Assembly: GCA_963747985.1 (NCBI GenBank)
Contig: CAVVHG010000001.1
Coordinates: 891,101 to 955,100 of the forward strand
Direction: 5' to 3'
DNA: 64,000 nucleotides
Origin: JACADW01 sp963747985
GTDB taxonomy: Bacteria > Acidobacteriota > UBA6911
The notes beneath the pieces are model-generated. The model was not told the DNA's origin. It did not search any database and worked only from the letters and a program-made list of their open reading frames with translations. A program made the position numbers and the translations under genes. This document shows, in pieces, positions 38,974 through 47,499 of this stretch; position 1 is the stretch's first letter; every line of letters starts with the position of its first letter.

Positions 38974-39954
38974 CTACTGCGAGACTGCGTTCTGACGAAT
39001 GTACTCCTCCAGGGCGGCATATTCCGCTCCTGGGCCGATATAGTGAAACGCCTCGGCGTACTGCAGCCCATAGTTCTTGCCCAGCGCTCTCTCATCCTGC
39101 AACAGGAACTCCTTCACATATTGATAATTTGCCGTATCGTCGTCCCCGCCCAGCAGCGGCAGTCGCTTGCGCTCCCGGGCGAGCCTGTCCCTCAGACGCG
39201 CGCCGTTATGCCCGGCGGGTCCCTGGGCCTTGTTGGCGACGTTCGCCCTTATCTTCAGATCGACGACGGAGCTGATGTCGACGACCCGGTTTACGAGCTG
39301 GGGGCCGCGTGCATGATAGTACTTTTCCCGGACCGCGTGGGGTTGGATGCCGGCCTTGAAGTGCTCGGGGTAGTCTTTTTCGCCTCCGGCCTGCCAGCAT
39401 GCAGCCTCAACCGCGCGCGCCGTGATGTAGTGGTCCGGATTCTCCTCGTAAAGCCCCCACGGGTCGTAACCAATAATCGTGTCCACCTTCAGGGCCCTGA
39501 ACAGGAAGATAAGACGAGCTTTGAGCTCGATGATGTCCATGTCCTCCATGCGGTGGTTGCGGCAGCCAAGGTTGAAAACCTTTGTGAGCCCCAGGATCCT
39601 GGCGACCTCGCTGTTGTCGGCTTCATTTGCGACCACCGTGTCGCCCACTGTTCCGGGGCCGGCGTGATCATCGTTGGTGGTCCTGATAAGGATTCCCGTG
39701 TAGCCTTCGCGGATCAGTTTTGCGACGGTTCCGGCGGCGAATATCGGGATGTCGTCGGAGTGCGGCTGTATCGCGGCGAGTACCTTCCCTTTGTGCGGCT
39801 GGCCGGTGAGGTCGCGCTCAATGAGGAGATCCTTGGTCGGCGTAATGGCGTTTGATTGCGATGCGTAGGCGGCGGGCGGGCCGGCGTGCCCCATCGTGCC
39901 GGCAGCGATCGTCCCCCCTGCAATTGTCCTGCCCAGAAACATTCTTCGGTCCAT
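38974..39954 (-). CDS. Tat-exported PIG-L family deacetylase
   Basis: 326 residues from ATG 39954 (GAGGTGAT site). Tat signal DRRMFLGRTIAGGTIAAGTMG ahead of the same PIG-L domain: 'AIQPHSDDIPIFAAGTVAKLIREGYTG', 'RTTNDDHAGPG', 'YEENPDHYITARAVEAACW'. The second half (REKYYHARGPQLVNRVVDISSVVDLKI) also aligns with the cytoplasmic paralogue. The first zinc motif lacks the terminal Glu in both copies. Probably works on an amino sugar or related amide in the periplasm. Confidence 0.86.
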   Translation of the reverse strand: MDRRMFLGRTIAGGTIAAGTMGHAGPPAAYASQSNAITPTKDLLIERDLTGQPHKGKVLAAIQPHSDDIPIFAAGTVAKLIREGYTGILIRTTNDDHAGPGTVGDTVVANEADNSEVARILGLTKVFNLGCRNHRMEDMDIIELKARLIFLFRALKVDTIIGYDPWGLYEENPDHYITARAVEAACWQAGGEKDYPEHFKAGIQPHAVREKYYHARGPQLVNRVVDISSVVDLKIRANVANKAQGPAGHNGARLRDRLARERKRLPLLGGDDDTANYQYVKEFLLQDERALGKNYGLQYAEAFHYIGPGAEYAALEEYIRQNAVSQ

Positions 39955-40133
39955 TGCATCACCTCGCGTCATAAGCTACATTATTATGTAAATGTAGCAG
40001 GATGTACTTTTCTTCACAAATATCCTGCGTCAGGTGGCTGCGGCCTTGCGGGGAGGTCGTTTGGAGCGAAGGCCCGATGGGTGAGTACGGAATTTCTTTG
40101 TCTTCGGACGCAGATTTTATCGGGAGGTAGTGA

Positions 40134-41669
40134 GTGGAAAGAAGAGATTTTCTCCGGATGGTTGCGGGAAGCGCGGGGGCGCTTGCCGGCTCTGCTTCAA
40201 CTCTGCTGGCTCGTGAAGCGGCAGCTCCGTCGTATTTTGGTCTGCACCCGTTTATCGAGGCGCACCCCGAAGCGGTGTTCATCCGCATGACCGGCGTCGC
40301 TTCGAAGACTGACTCGGATGCCAAGAAATCCGAGGGCCTCGCATTTGCGAATCAGATCTTCAGCCTGCGCAACACACCTGGCATTCCGTTGAGTCACAAG
40401 CTCGCGATCAAGCCGAACCTGACTTCGGCCAGCGGCATGGGTACTGCCAATGCCATCGTCACGGACTCTTTCGTGGTTGAGGGTTTCGTCGAAGGAGTGA
40501 AGCAGACCGTCGGGCTTCCGGCTGGGCAGATATACCTGAGGGAAGGGCTCATGACGAGCCAGCCCGGTGTAGGCTACGTCGAAGTCGCGCAGCGCACGGG
40601 CACGCATTACGGGGATGATGATTCGAGAACTCCCGTGACGAAGGAGTGCCCTGACGGAGTGGTCTTCAAGCGCACCAAGTACCTCGGCCCGTTCAATTAT
40701 CCCGACAGCTACCTGATCAATTTTGCCAAGTTCAAGTCCCACGCGATGGGGCTGACCCTGTGCGTCAAGAACCTGCAGGGGACAAACATCCGCCCGTACA
40801 TCAGATTCTGCGGCGGTGTGCAGGAGGCAATCGCGGACGATTTCCAGCCGGATGCGCAGGACCATGTCTCAGACCTGTATCGAAAACATCTCCAGGCCGG
40901 CATGCCGAGGTGGGACACGGAAAAGGGCGAATGGATGGAGATGTGGATCCAGCGGACCATCGATCACTACTCTCTCATCAAGCCTAACATCGGCCTGAAC
41001 ATCATTGAGGGTGTGTACAGCCAGAACGGCAACGGCTTCAATCACGGCCCGGGTCCTGAAGCCATGCCGGAGATCTTCATGACCAACATGCTGATTTTCG
41101 GCAAGGACGCCTTCAACGTAGACGTCATTGGCCACTGGCTGGGCGGGCATGAACCGGGCAACTTCGGACTTTTCCACATCGGCAGAGAACGAGGCGTGTC
41201 GACGGCGCTGAATCCTGCGAACATCCCGGTTTACCTGTGGGAGGACGGCGGGCCCAAGCTCACGCCGATCAGCAAGTTCAAGCGCACTCCGCTCGCGACT
41301 CTTTACCTGGCAAAGTCGGGCGAACCTCAATATCACCTTATCAACGAGCCGTTTACATATCCGGTCGAGCCCAGTTCTGCCTGCCTGACCGGCGGCGAAA
41401 AACCTGGATTCAAGGTACTGGGCGTGAACAGGCCGGGAAACGGTCCTTCGACGCTTGTGGTCGAATACAATCTTCCGGCCGACGGACACGCTTCCCTGGA
41501 ACTGTACGACGCGAGCCGCGACCGGGTCGGAGTCCTGGCCCGGGGCCATCAGGCAAGGGGCGTGCACGCGGCTGAGTGGAGCACGCAGCGCGCCGCATCC
41601 GGCGTCTACGTGTGCCGGATGAGGGCCAGCAGCTTTGACCAGAGCAGGCGCATAACGCTGGCCGGCTGA
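40134..41669 (+). CDS. Tat-exported DUF362 protein with a C-terminal FlgD/secretion-like domain
   Basis: 511 residues from GTG 40134 (GGGAGG site). Twin-Arg signal ERRDFLRMVAGSAGALAGSAS. A DUF362-like region follows ('KLAIKPNLTSASGMGTANAIVTDSFVVEGFVEGVKQ', 'YLINFAKFKSHAMGLTLCVKNLQGTNI', 'GLNIIEGVYSQNGNG'). The last 80 residues form an Ig-like module of the FlgD/T9SS-sorting type ('STLVVEYNLPADGHASLELYDASRDRVGVL', 'GVHAAEWSTQRAASGVYVCRMRA'). DUF362 proteins often carry Fe-S ligands, but no Cys-rich ferredoxin motif is seen. Function unknown. Confidence 0.8.
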   Translation: MERRDFLRMVAGSAGALAGSASTLLAREAAAPSYFGLHPFIEAHPEAVFIRMTGVASKTDSDAKKSEGLAFANQIFSLRNTPGIPLSHKLAIKPNLTSASGMGTANAIVTDSFVVEGFVEGVKQTVGLPAGQIYLREGLMTSQPGVGYVEVAQRTGTHYGDDDSRTPVTKECPDGVVFKRTKYLGPFNYPDSYLINFAKFKSHAMGLTLCVKNLQGTNIRPYIRFCGGVQEAIADDFQPDAQDHVSDLYRKHLQAGMPRWDTEKGEWMEMWIQRTIDHYSLIKPNIGLNIIEGVYSQNGNGFNHGPGPEAMPEIFMTNMLIFGKDAFNVDVIGHWLGGHEPGNFGLFHIGRERGVSTALNPANIPVYLWEDGGPKLTPISKFKRTPLATLYLAKSGEPQYHLINEPFTYPVEPSSACLTGGEKPGFKVLGVNRPGNGPSTLVVEYNLPADGHASLELYDASRDRVGVLARGHQARGVHAAEWSTQRAASGVYVCRMRASSFDQSRRITLAG

Positions 41670-41749
41670 GCCGCAGAAGCCTTTAACCCTGTTCCACGCC
41701 ACGGTCCGGAGTGGTGAAGTCTGCCTGTTCCGTCCTCGAGGAGATACCC

Positions 41750-42646
41750 ATGAAGTCGAGTCGTCGTGCTTTCATACTTGATTCCACGCTTGCCGCCGCG
41801 GCCGCGGCCGCATGTCGAGGGGCGATTGCCCTGCCCGGGCCGCTGGCCGCAACCCCGTCGTGGCCGATCGGCTGTTTCAACCGGCCCTGGACCGATTGGA
41901 GTTTCGATGAAGCCCTCGACGGCATCAAGGAAGCCGGATACAAACTGACTGGCTTGCTCACACGCACGAAGACAGAGCCGTTCATCGGCACGGGTGCGAC
42001 CCCGGAATACCTGGAGAACCTCAAGAAGAGAATCGCGGCGCGCGGGCTTGCGGCGAACCTCGGCGCCCTGAGCAGCCGGCATGACATTCCGCTTGAAGAA
42101 TCCATTGCCGATGTGAACAAGCAGATCGACAACGCCAGGGTGCTCGGCCTGCGTTATGTGATGAGTTTCGGCGTCGACCAGCCTGGTCAGGTCGAACATT
42201 ACTTTCGCGTCATGGCGGGCGCAGCCGCCCATGGGCAGGACAGGGGCGTGCAGGTCGTCATGAAGCCCCACGGCGGGAGCAGCGGTGCGTCGGATGAGAT
42301 CCTGCGTTGCATCGACAAGGTAGCCAATCCAAATTTCAAGATCTGGTACGACGCGGGAAACATCATTCATTACACCGGCAAAGATCCTGTTGAGGAGCTC
42401 AAGCCCATCGTCAAGTACGTCACCGGCTTTTGCGCCAAGGACTGCGCGCAGTTGAAAGGTGACGTGATGATCCAGTTCGGCGCGGGCAAAGTTGACTTCA
42501 GAGGCGTCTTCGAGGGACTGAAGGCCGGTGGATTCAATGGGCCGATCATGGTGGAATGCGCAGCGCCCGGCGACACCGCTGGGCAGGTAACCGCCAACGC
42601 CCGCGCCAACCGCGAATTCCTGGAGAAGGTCCTCGCCTCCCTCTGA
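41750..42646 (+). CDS. Tat-exported sugar phosphate isomerase/epimerase (TIM barrel)
   Basis: 298 residues from ATG 41750 (GAGGAGAT site). Tat-like signal SSRRAFILDSTLAAAAAAACRGA. An AP-endonuclease-2-type barrel follows: 'FDEALDGIKEAGYKLTGLLT', 'LGLRYVMSFGVDQPG', 'VQVVMKPHGGSSGASDEILRCIDKV', 'FKIWYDAGNIIHYTGKDP', 'GFNGPIMVECAAPGDT'. The His, Asp and Glu of these strands are the expected metal ligands. Such proteins often work beside Gfo/Idh/MocA oxidoreductases. Lies 80 bases after the DUF362 gene on the same strand, so possibly cotranscribed. Confidence 0.85.
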   Translation: MKSSRRAFILDSTLAAAAAAACRGAIALPGPLAATPSWPIGCFNRPWTDWSFDEALDGIKEAGYKLTGLLTRTKTEPFIGTGATPEYLENLKKRIAARGLAANLGALSSRHDIPLEESIADVNKQIDNARVLGLRYVMSFGVDQPGQVEHYFRVMAGAAAHGQDRGVQVVMKPHGGSSGASDEILRCIDKVANPNFKIWYDAGNIIHYTGKDPVEELKPIVKYVTGFCAKDCAQLKGDVMIQFGAGKVDFRGVFEGLKAGGFNGPIMVECAAPGDTAGQVTANARANREFLEKVLASL

Positions 42647-42849
42647 ATCCGGAGTAGGTCCGTTCTGTGGGGTCGGTCTGTTAGACCGGACCACCAGGCG
42701 CAGCGGCTCGCCGACCCGCCGCGGCGCCTCTCCAAATCAGCTCAACTCCGCCCGCCCTGGACGGCTATGAGGGTGTAGCTTCCGCTCTGTATTCGAAGGA
42801 GGAGGTCAAGCTTGGAACACTGGAGTGGGAATCGCCACGGCCGGCAATC

Positions 42850-43080
42850 ATTACTCTGGCGCCCATTCAGGGCGCGTCTTCTCTCGACGACCAATCCCCC
42901 GGGTTCGCTTTGCTCACGCGGGGCTAATATCTGCCGCCCCTCCCGGGGCGCGCCACCTGTGTCACAAATGGCCCCGGAGGGGCCGGAGAGAATAGCCGGG
43001 GGTGAGCAGTGCGAACCCCCGGATGAGAGCACCACCAAAGGATGCGCCCTGGAGGGGCGCCAGAAGCCGTTTTCAGGAAG
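42850..43080. repeat. Palindrome-rich intergenic repeat, family E
   Basis: Contains GCGCCCATTCAGGGCGCG, CCCCTCCCGGGGCG, GGCCCCGGAGGGGCC and GCGCCCTGGAGGGGCGC, with 'agccgggggtgagc' near 42994. A GTCGGTCTGTTAGACCGGAC hairpin lies at 42673. Between 43081 and 43398 I see no supported gene; short open frames are shadows. The intergenic region 42647-43398 is otherwise empty. Confidence 0.5.
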
Positions 43081-43398
43081 CGACGCGCCCGGCCCGCGCA
43101 TGTCGGAATATCTGCGCGCACTGACCTACATTGCGTCGAACTCGAAACTGGGATCCCGCGAGCAGGCTACCTCGAACCAATCATAGATCCCGCCGCACAT
43201 CACGGGCTCCCCATGGCCTATGGGGTGGAGCTGACCGGGTGGGCGATGACGCGGACACTGCGCCGGCTGTCTACGGCCGGTTCGCCTTAGCCTGCAACGG
43301 TCAATCCGGAATTCCGGTATCATGGGTCGAGAAGCTTGCGATGCGCGACCTGATCGTCTCGCTTGCGGAGCGCCTTGCAGTCGCCTCCAGGGAGGGGG

Positions 43399-43959
43399 AT
43401 GCAGGAACAGATGATAGAGAAACTTCCTTATGATCGCAGCTACTGGGTGGCCCCGGGGAAGCTGCTTGCCGGCTACTATCCAGGCGATCCGGACCACGCC
43501 GGCACAGTCGCAAAGCTGGGAGCCCTGCTGGACACGGGCATTCGTGCCTTTGTCGATTTGACTGAGGAGCAGGAACTCAACCGCTGGGGTATCGGCCTTG
43601 CCCCGTACGAAGGCGACCTGAGACAAGTTGCCGATGAGAAAGGCATACCAGGCGTTTCTTATCGCCGTATGCCGATCCCTGATCTCGGGGTGAGGAGGAA
43701 GGCGGCGATGCGCGAGATTCTCGATACGATCGATCGGGAAATGGACAATGGCCGTCCTGTCTATGTCCACTGCCTGGGAGGAATCGGAAGGACCGGCACG
43801 GTCGTCGGATGCTGGCTTGCCCGCCACCGCATCGCCTCGGGAGAGGCGGTATTGGACAGGATCGCGGAACTCAGGTGCAACGATCCGAGTGCTGACGTCC
43901 CTTCTCCTGAGACTCGTCAGCAGAGAGACATCGTTCGGAACTGGAAGGCTGGCGAGTAG
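43399..43959 (+). CDS. Dual-specificity protein phosphatase
   Basis: 186 residues from ATG 43399 (GGGAGG nearby). Cys-based phosphatase signature HCLGGIGRTGT (HCX5R) about residue 125, preceded by 'GVSYRRMPIPDLGVRRKAAMREILDTIDREMDNGRPVYV', where the Asp of IPDLG is the likely general acid. The N-terminal 'YWVAPGKLLAGYYPGD' is typical of bacterial tyrosine/dual-specificity phosphatases that remove phosphate from proteins or inositol. Predicted cytoplasmic. Partner unknown; several Ser/Thr kinases exist in the window. Confidence 0.85.
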   Translation: MQEQMIEKLPYDRSYWVAPGKLLAGYYPGDPDHAGTVAKLGALLDTGIRAFVDLTEEQELNRWGIGLAPYEGDLRQVADEKGIPGVSYRRMPIPDLGVRRKAAMREILDTIDREMDNGRPVYVHCLGGIGRTGTVVGCWLARHRIASGEAVLDRIAELRCNDPSADVPSPETRQQRDIVRNWKAGE

Positions 43960-43985
43960 GAGATGGGCGGACTTACCTTTGTCCG

Positions 43986-44195
43986 TCACAGTTCAAATGG
44001 CTTGTCGCCTGCAGGACCTTTTCTGGTGCGCAGTTCATCGAGGGTTGGAGCAGGACAGCTTGCCAGGAACTTGAGGTAGTCCTCGAAATTGAGCCTGTCG
44101 CGCTGCCGGACTTGTCGCAGAGCGACGACATCGGCCGTGCTGGTCGGAAGATCACGACTCAGGTCGAGCAGTCTTGAGGACTTTCTTGATTTCAT
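43986..44195 (-). CDS. Small protein overlapping the nucleotidyltransferase gene
   Basis: 69 residues, 'MKSRKSSRLLDLSRDLPTS' N-terminus then 'TADVVALRQVRQRDRLNFEDYLKFLASCP' and a basic C-terminus 'LRTRKGPAGDKPFEL'. The pattern resembles small partner proteins found downstream of nucleotidyltransferase genes in diverse bacteria. It overlaps the end of the transferase gene by 44 bases in another frame, arguing for coexpression. No known domain; likely regulator or antitoxin-like partner. Confidence 0.55.
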   Translation of the reverse strand: MKSRKSSRLLDLSRDLPTSTADVVALRQVRQRDRLNFEDYLKFLASCPAPTLDELRTRKGPAGDKPFEL

Positions 44196-44703
44196 TGTAT
44201 CTGTCCAGCAATCCCTGCTTTTCGAAATAGCCTTTTATCTCTTCTTCGTTAATCCCCGGCAGGCGAAGCAGGAACTGGATGTCGGCCATTTCCTGGTATG
44301 TGCGTTCAGGATCGTTCTTCATGGCCTGGATCTTCATGGCGGCCAGATGCTCCGCGCGGGGGACCGCCACCGCGACTCCTCCCAGCAGATGCAGCCTCTT
44401 GGCAGAACCGAGCAACTGACGGCTGGTATCGCCGCTGACGTAGACAAAATCGAGGCGTCCCATCGCAGGATCTGCGTGCAGGTGATTTGAGTAACCTGAG
44501 GAGACATGCAGCGTCGCGTAGCCGAGCTTTTCGAGGAACGGGATGAGTTTCGCCTGGGCATTGAAGTCCGTGACGAAATCCAGATCGGATGTGGCTCGAT
44601 TCAGTCCGTACGCCTGGAGTCCGAACGCGCCAATGATCGCAAAGGCGATACCCTCGCCCTCGAAGAATTCCGCTACCGCTCGCATGACTCTCGCAAAATC
44701 CAA
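44152..44703 (-). CDS. Nucleotidyltransferase-like protein (AbiEii/MNT type)
   Basis: 183 residues from a TTG at 44703 with AGGAGG five bases upstream; ATG 44685 is the alternative. Core nucleotidyltransferase motif 'AFAIIGAFGLQAYGLNRATSDLDFVTDF' with the two Asp (SDLDF), followed by 'RLDFVYVSGDTSRQLLGSA' and 'AVAVPRAEHLAAMKIQAMKNDPERTYQEMADIQFLL' typical of the AbiEii/AbiGii group. The first catalytic motif is G(A/S)-type but relaxed (GAFGLQAYG). Likely one half of a toxin-antitoxin or defence-like pair with the overlapping small gene. Confidence 0.75.
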   Translation of the reverse strand: MDFARVMRAVAEFFEGEGIAFAIIGAFGLQAYGLNRATSDLDFVTDFNAQAKLIPFLEKLGYATLHVSSGYSNHLHADPAMGRLDFVYVSGDTSRQLLGSAKRLHLLGGVAVAVPRAEHLAAMKIQAMKNDPERTYQEMADIQFLLRLPGINEEEIKGYFEKQGLLDRYNEIKKVLKTARPES

Positions 44704-44852
44704 TCCGGCCTCCTGGCAGCCTCGCCGATGCACGTGCAGGCACAGGATACAGAAGAAACAGATCCCGGACCACTCCCTTTCCCGAAGCGCTGTGATTCAG
44801 ACACTGGCAACCGGATGACCGGCGGGCCGGGCAGTCTGTGTGCGCAGCACAG

Positions 44853-45103
44853 AGGCTGTTCAACCCCTTCAGGGTTGATGCTTCAGGCTGTCCCTCTATC
44901 CCGGGGTTTGCACCCCGGGCTTTTCTGCTCCACCCCTTCGGGGTAGCTTTCCGATCACTCCCGCGATGGTTTGGCCGTGACCATGCGGGTCAACTGTGAT
45001 CGACGCTGGCGACCCTGAAAGGGCCGGACAGAACAGCCCAGGGTGCAAACCCTGGGAAGGATCGAGTTTTTCTCGTGGTTCAACCCTGAAGGGGTTGAAC
45101 AGC
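44853..45103. repeat. Inverted-repeat-bounded element, family C (second locus)
   Basis: A 23 bp perfect inverted repeat bounds it: 44855-44877 (gctgttcaacccc...) and 45081-45103. Each arm is itself a small hairpin (CAACCC...GGGTTG). Inside are CCCGGGGTTTGCACCCCGGG and its inverted form CCCAGGGTGCAAACCCTGGG. The same modules form the array at 14245-15012. From 45104 to 45315 no gene is supported. Confidence 0.7.
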
Positions 45104-45315
45104 GGTCCTGCTGAGAGTTGCACTCGCTCAACTTATCAGTGTATGAATCACAGCGACAAGCTGGAGAGGTCGAGGCGCTCCCTGAACGAACTTGTACCCC
45201 GACAACTGCCTGCGAAACCTGGAAGGAAGGGAAAGAGTTCCCGATTCCCCCGAGTCCTGACAGATACAACCTACTGACCCTCAGGATAGGTGCTCCCGTT
45301 CGAGTGCCCCTCCCG

Positions 45316-47271
45316 TCAGCGTCGCACGCCCCTCTGGATGACGATCTGGGCGTCGCGCGGGGCCACCTCGACGTCGAATTTCACGCCGACCTCAGTGGAA
45401 GTGCCCGAGATGTCGAGTCTGGTCGCCTTTGCGGTGCCGGGCAGTTGAACCTGCACTGTCCGGGCCTTGTCGCCCCAGTTGATCAGGAAGAGCGCCACGC
45501 CGCCGTCGGTGAGCTTGAGCCACGCGCGCTCGACATCCTCGGAGCCGCACTGCGCCTGTACGTCGAACACACCGCCGATCGCATCAGCCAGCTTCTTGCG
45601 GCCCTCTGCGTCGCGCAATACATCCGACGCCTCACCGTCGAAGGAGACGAACCTCGCCGGGATTCCCTCGAATGCCGGCTTCGGGCGGGGATTCCCGTCT
45701 TCGTCCATCTGCCCGTGGTGCGCGAACACGATTGCCTTCCTTTCGAGGGGAGGCTCCGATAGCACCGCCGCCGAACGGTTCGAGATGTGCGTGCAGAACG
45801 GGACGACAACCACTTTGGCCCGGTTGACATCTTCGGGCCTCAGGTTCTCGGCGAAGTGCATCCGGAACGGGATGCCGAGGCGGACGAGCGCTTGCATTAC
45901 GGCCTGTGTCGAGCGCAAACCCTGCGAGTGCCCGCCATTCCTGCTGAACTCCCACGCGATACGGCCGGCCGGCTGGGCCCAGCAACCGGATTGGACCATC
46001 GCGTCGGTGAGGTCGGCGCGGCTTCCCGCCTTCGGGGCGTGCTTCAGCATCCACTCGTCCTCCGACGTGCGCGAGCAGAGGACGACTACCTCGCCTGGGA
46101 CGATCGCGCCCGCAAGCGGCTTCTCGAGTTTCTCCATGAGCGTGAAAAGCCTCTTCAGCGCATCCCTCTGCTCGTCCCCGAAGAACATGACGCCCTTTGC
46201 CCCGTGCGCGACAGCTGAGAGTGCCGGGAGGATGATCTCCTCGTCGGCGAGCCTGTACGGTGCAAGATCCTTCCGGATCGCATCGAGCACGGGCGTCGGG
46301 AGCAGATCCTCGATCTCCTTGCGCCAGTAATAGGCCTCGGTCCAGTCGAATTTCTCCCGGTAGTCGTAAACCGTCGCCGCGAGGCACGGCAGCGCACCGA
46401 TCCGCGGGCGTGCAGCCAGGAGGCGCTTCGTCGTCAGCGCCGGGGTGAACCGGGTCTCGTCGCCCCGCCGGTCGCACGACGTCTGGAAGCCTGTTGCCAT
46501 GAGGATGTCCGTCTCGGGCAACATATCGAGCGCGATGCCGGATGGGTAGCGCTCGAGGCTCATGACATCCTTCAGATTGAGACAGTAATAAGAGAGGAAG
46601 GACGGGTCGGCCTTCTTCGCCGCGTCGAGCGACGCCTTCATCGCAGCGGCGAACGCCCGGTACCGGTACCGGACGAATCGCCGCGAGGCTTCCGAGTCGT
46701 CAAGGAACCGCGACGCTGTGATTTCAGGCAAGCCGCCGGCTCCGGCGGCACAGCGCCGGCAGTCGCAGTAGAATTTTGTTCCGACTGGCTGAGGAACGTT
46801 GAAAAGATAAGGCACGATGCCGTTGTTCCACGCGACTTCGTCAGGAGTCACGCAGACGACAGCAGGGAATTTTTTCGCCGCGCCTCGAGCCACGTGCTCA
46901 ATCCACCATGCACCGAACTCGTTGGACCAGCAGTAGGGCGTCGTCATCCGGACGGGTTTCTTCCCTTCGTACTCGAAGAACTCCTGCTTTACCGGGCCGA
47001 GTGAGTTGAGGAGCACGAACTGCTTTGCCCGGGCGAGCTGGTCCCAGGCATCCGGCTTCGGCGGCGCGCCCCAGAGCAGACAGCTGTTTGCGCCGACATA
47101 CGCGAGCGTCTTCAGGTCGTCGGTCATCACCCCGCGGATGAGCCCCGGCGGTGCGATCCGTGCCGCCCTTGCAGGGAATACGTGGGACAGGTCCGGGGCA
47201 GGCGTCTCGTGGGGAGATGCGACCAGGGCGACGAGACCAAGCGCCATGGAGAGCAGAAGTGTGGAGCGCAT
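45316..47271 (-). CDS. Exported glycosidase-like protein (TIM-barrel superfamily)
   Basis: 651 residues with signal peptide (LLLSMALGLVALVASPHETPA). The middle contains 'CVTPDEVAWNNGIVPYLFNVPQPVGTKFYCDCRRC', 'FVRYRYRAFAAAMKASLDAAKKADPSF' and 'GVMFFGDEQRDALKRLFTLMEKLEKPLAGAIVPGEVVVLCSRTSEDEW', resembling GH42-like and other alpha-amylase-superfamily barrels. The C-terminal part has a Rossmann-like trimerisation segment ('VVVVPFCTHISNRSAAVLSE') and a beta-sandwich ('GVALFLINWGDKARTVQVQL'). Catalytic acids cannot be placed with certainty. Likely extracytoplasmic glycan processing; specificity unknown. Confidence 0.65.
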   Translation of the reverse strand: MRSTLLLSMALGLVALVASPHETPAPDLSHVFPARAARIAPPGLIRGVMTDDLKTLAYVGANSCLLWGAPPKPDAWDQLARAKQFVLLNSLGPVKQEFFEYEGKKPVRMTTPYCWSNEFGAWWIEHVARGAAKKFPAVVCVTPDEVAWNNGIVPYLFNVPQPVGTKFYCDCRRCAAGAGGLPEITASRFLDDSEASRRFVRYRYRAFAAAMKASLDAAKKADPSFLSYYCLNLKDVMSLERYPSGIALDMLPETDILMATGFQTSCDRRGDETRFTPALTTKRLLAARPRIGALPCLAATVYDYREKFDWTEAYYWRKEIEDLLPTPVLDAIRKDLAPYRLADEEIILPALSAVAHGAKGVMFFGDEQRDALKRLFTLMEKLEKPLAGAIVPGEVVVLCSRTSEDEWMLKHAPKAGSRADLTDAMVQSGCWAQPAGRIAWEFSRNGGHSQGLRSTQAVMQALVRLGIPFRMHFAENLRPEDVNRAKVVVVPFCTHISNRSAAVLSEPPLERKAIVFAHHGQMDEDGNPRPKPAFEGIPARFVSFDGEASDVLRDAEGRKKLADAIGGVFDVQAQCGSEDVERAWLKLTDGGVALFLINWGDKARTVQVQLPGTAKATRLDISGTSTEVGVKFDVEVAPRDAQIVIQRGVRR

Positions 47272-47499
47272 GGGAACACCTCTTTTCCGTGGTGTACTTT
47301 GATTCGGACCTTCACAGCGTTCGTGAGGAGCTGAGCAGGCGGAGAAGAGCCGTGCCCTTGGCCTCTCCGATCCTGAACAGCGAGCTATACCGCGCTGGCT
47401 TTGTGTCGTCGTTTCAGCGGACGCGGCAGAGCTACTATCGAACTCGATCCGGCAAACGAAAACCGCACGCGGCTTCGATCGGATGGCTCCCTGAAGGAG

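Noticed and set aside
43126..43989. 287-codon minus-strand frame opposite the phosphatase
   Set aside because: The plus-strand gene has the HCX5R signature; the minus frame is a shadow.
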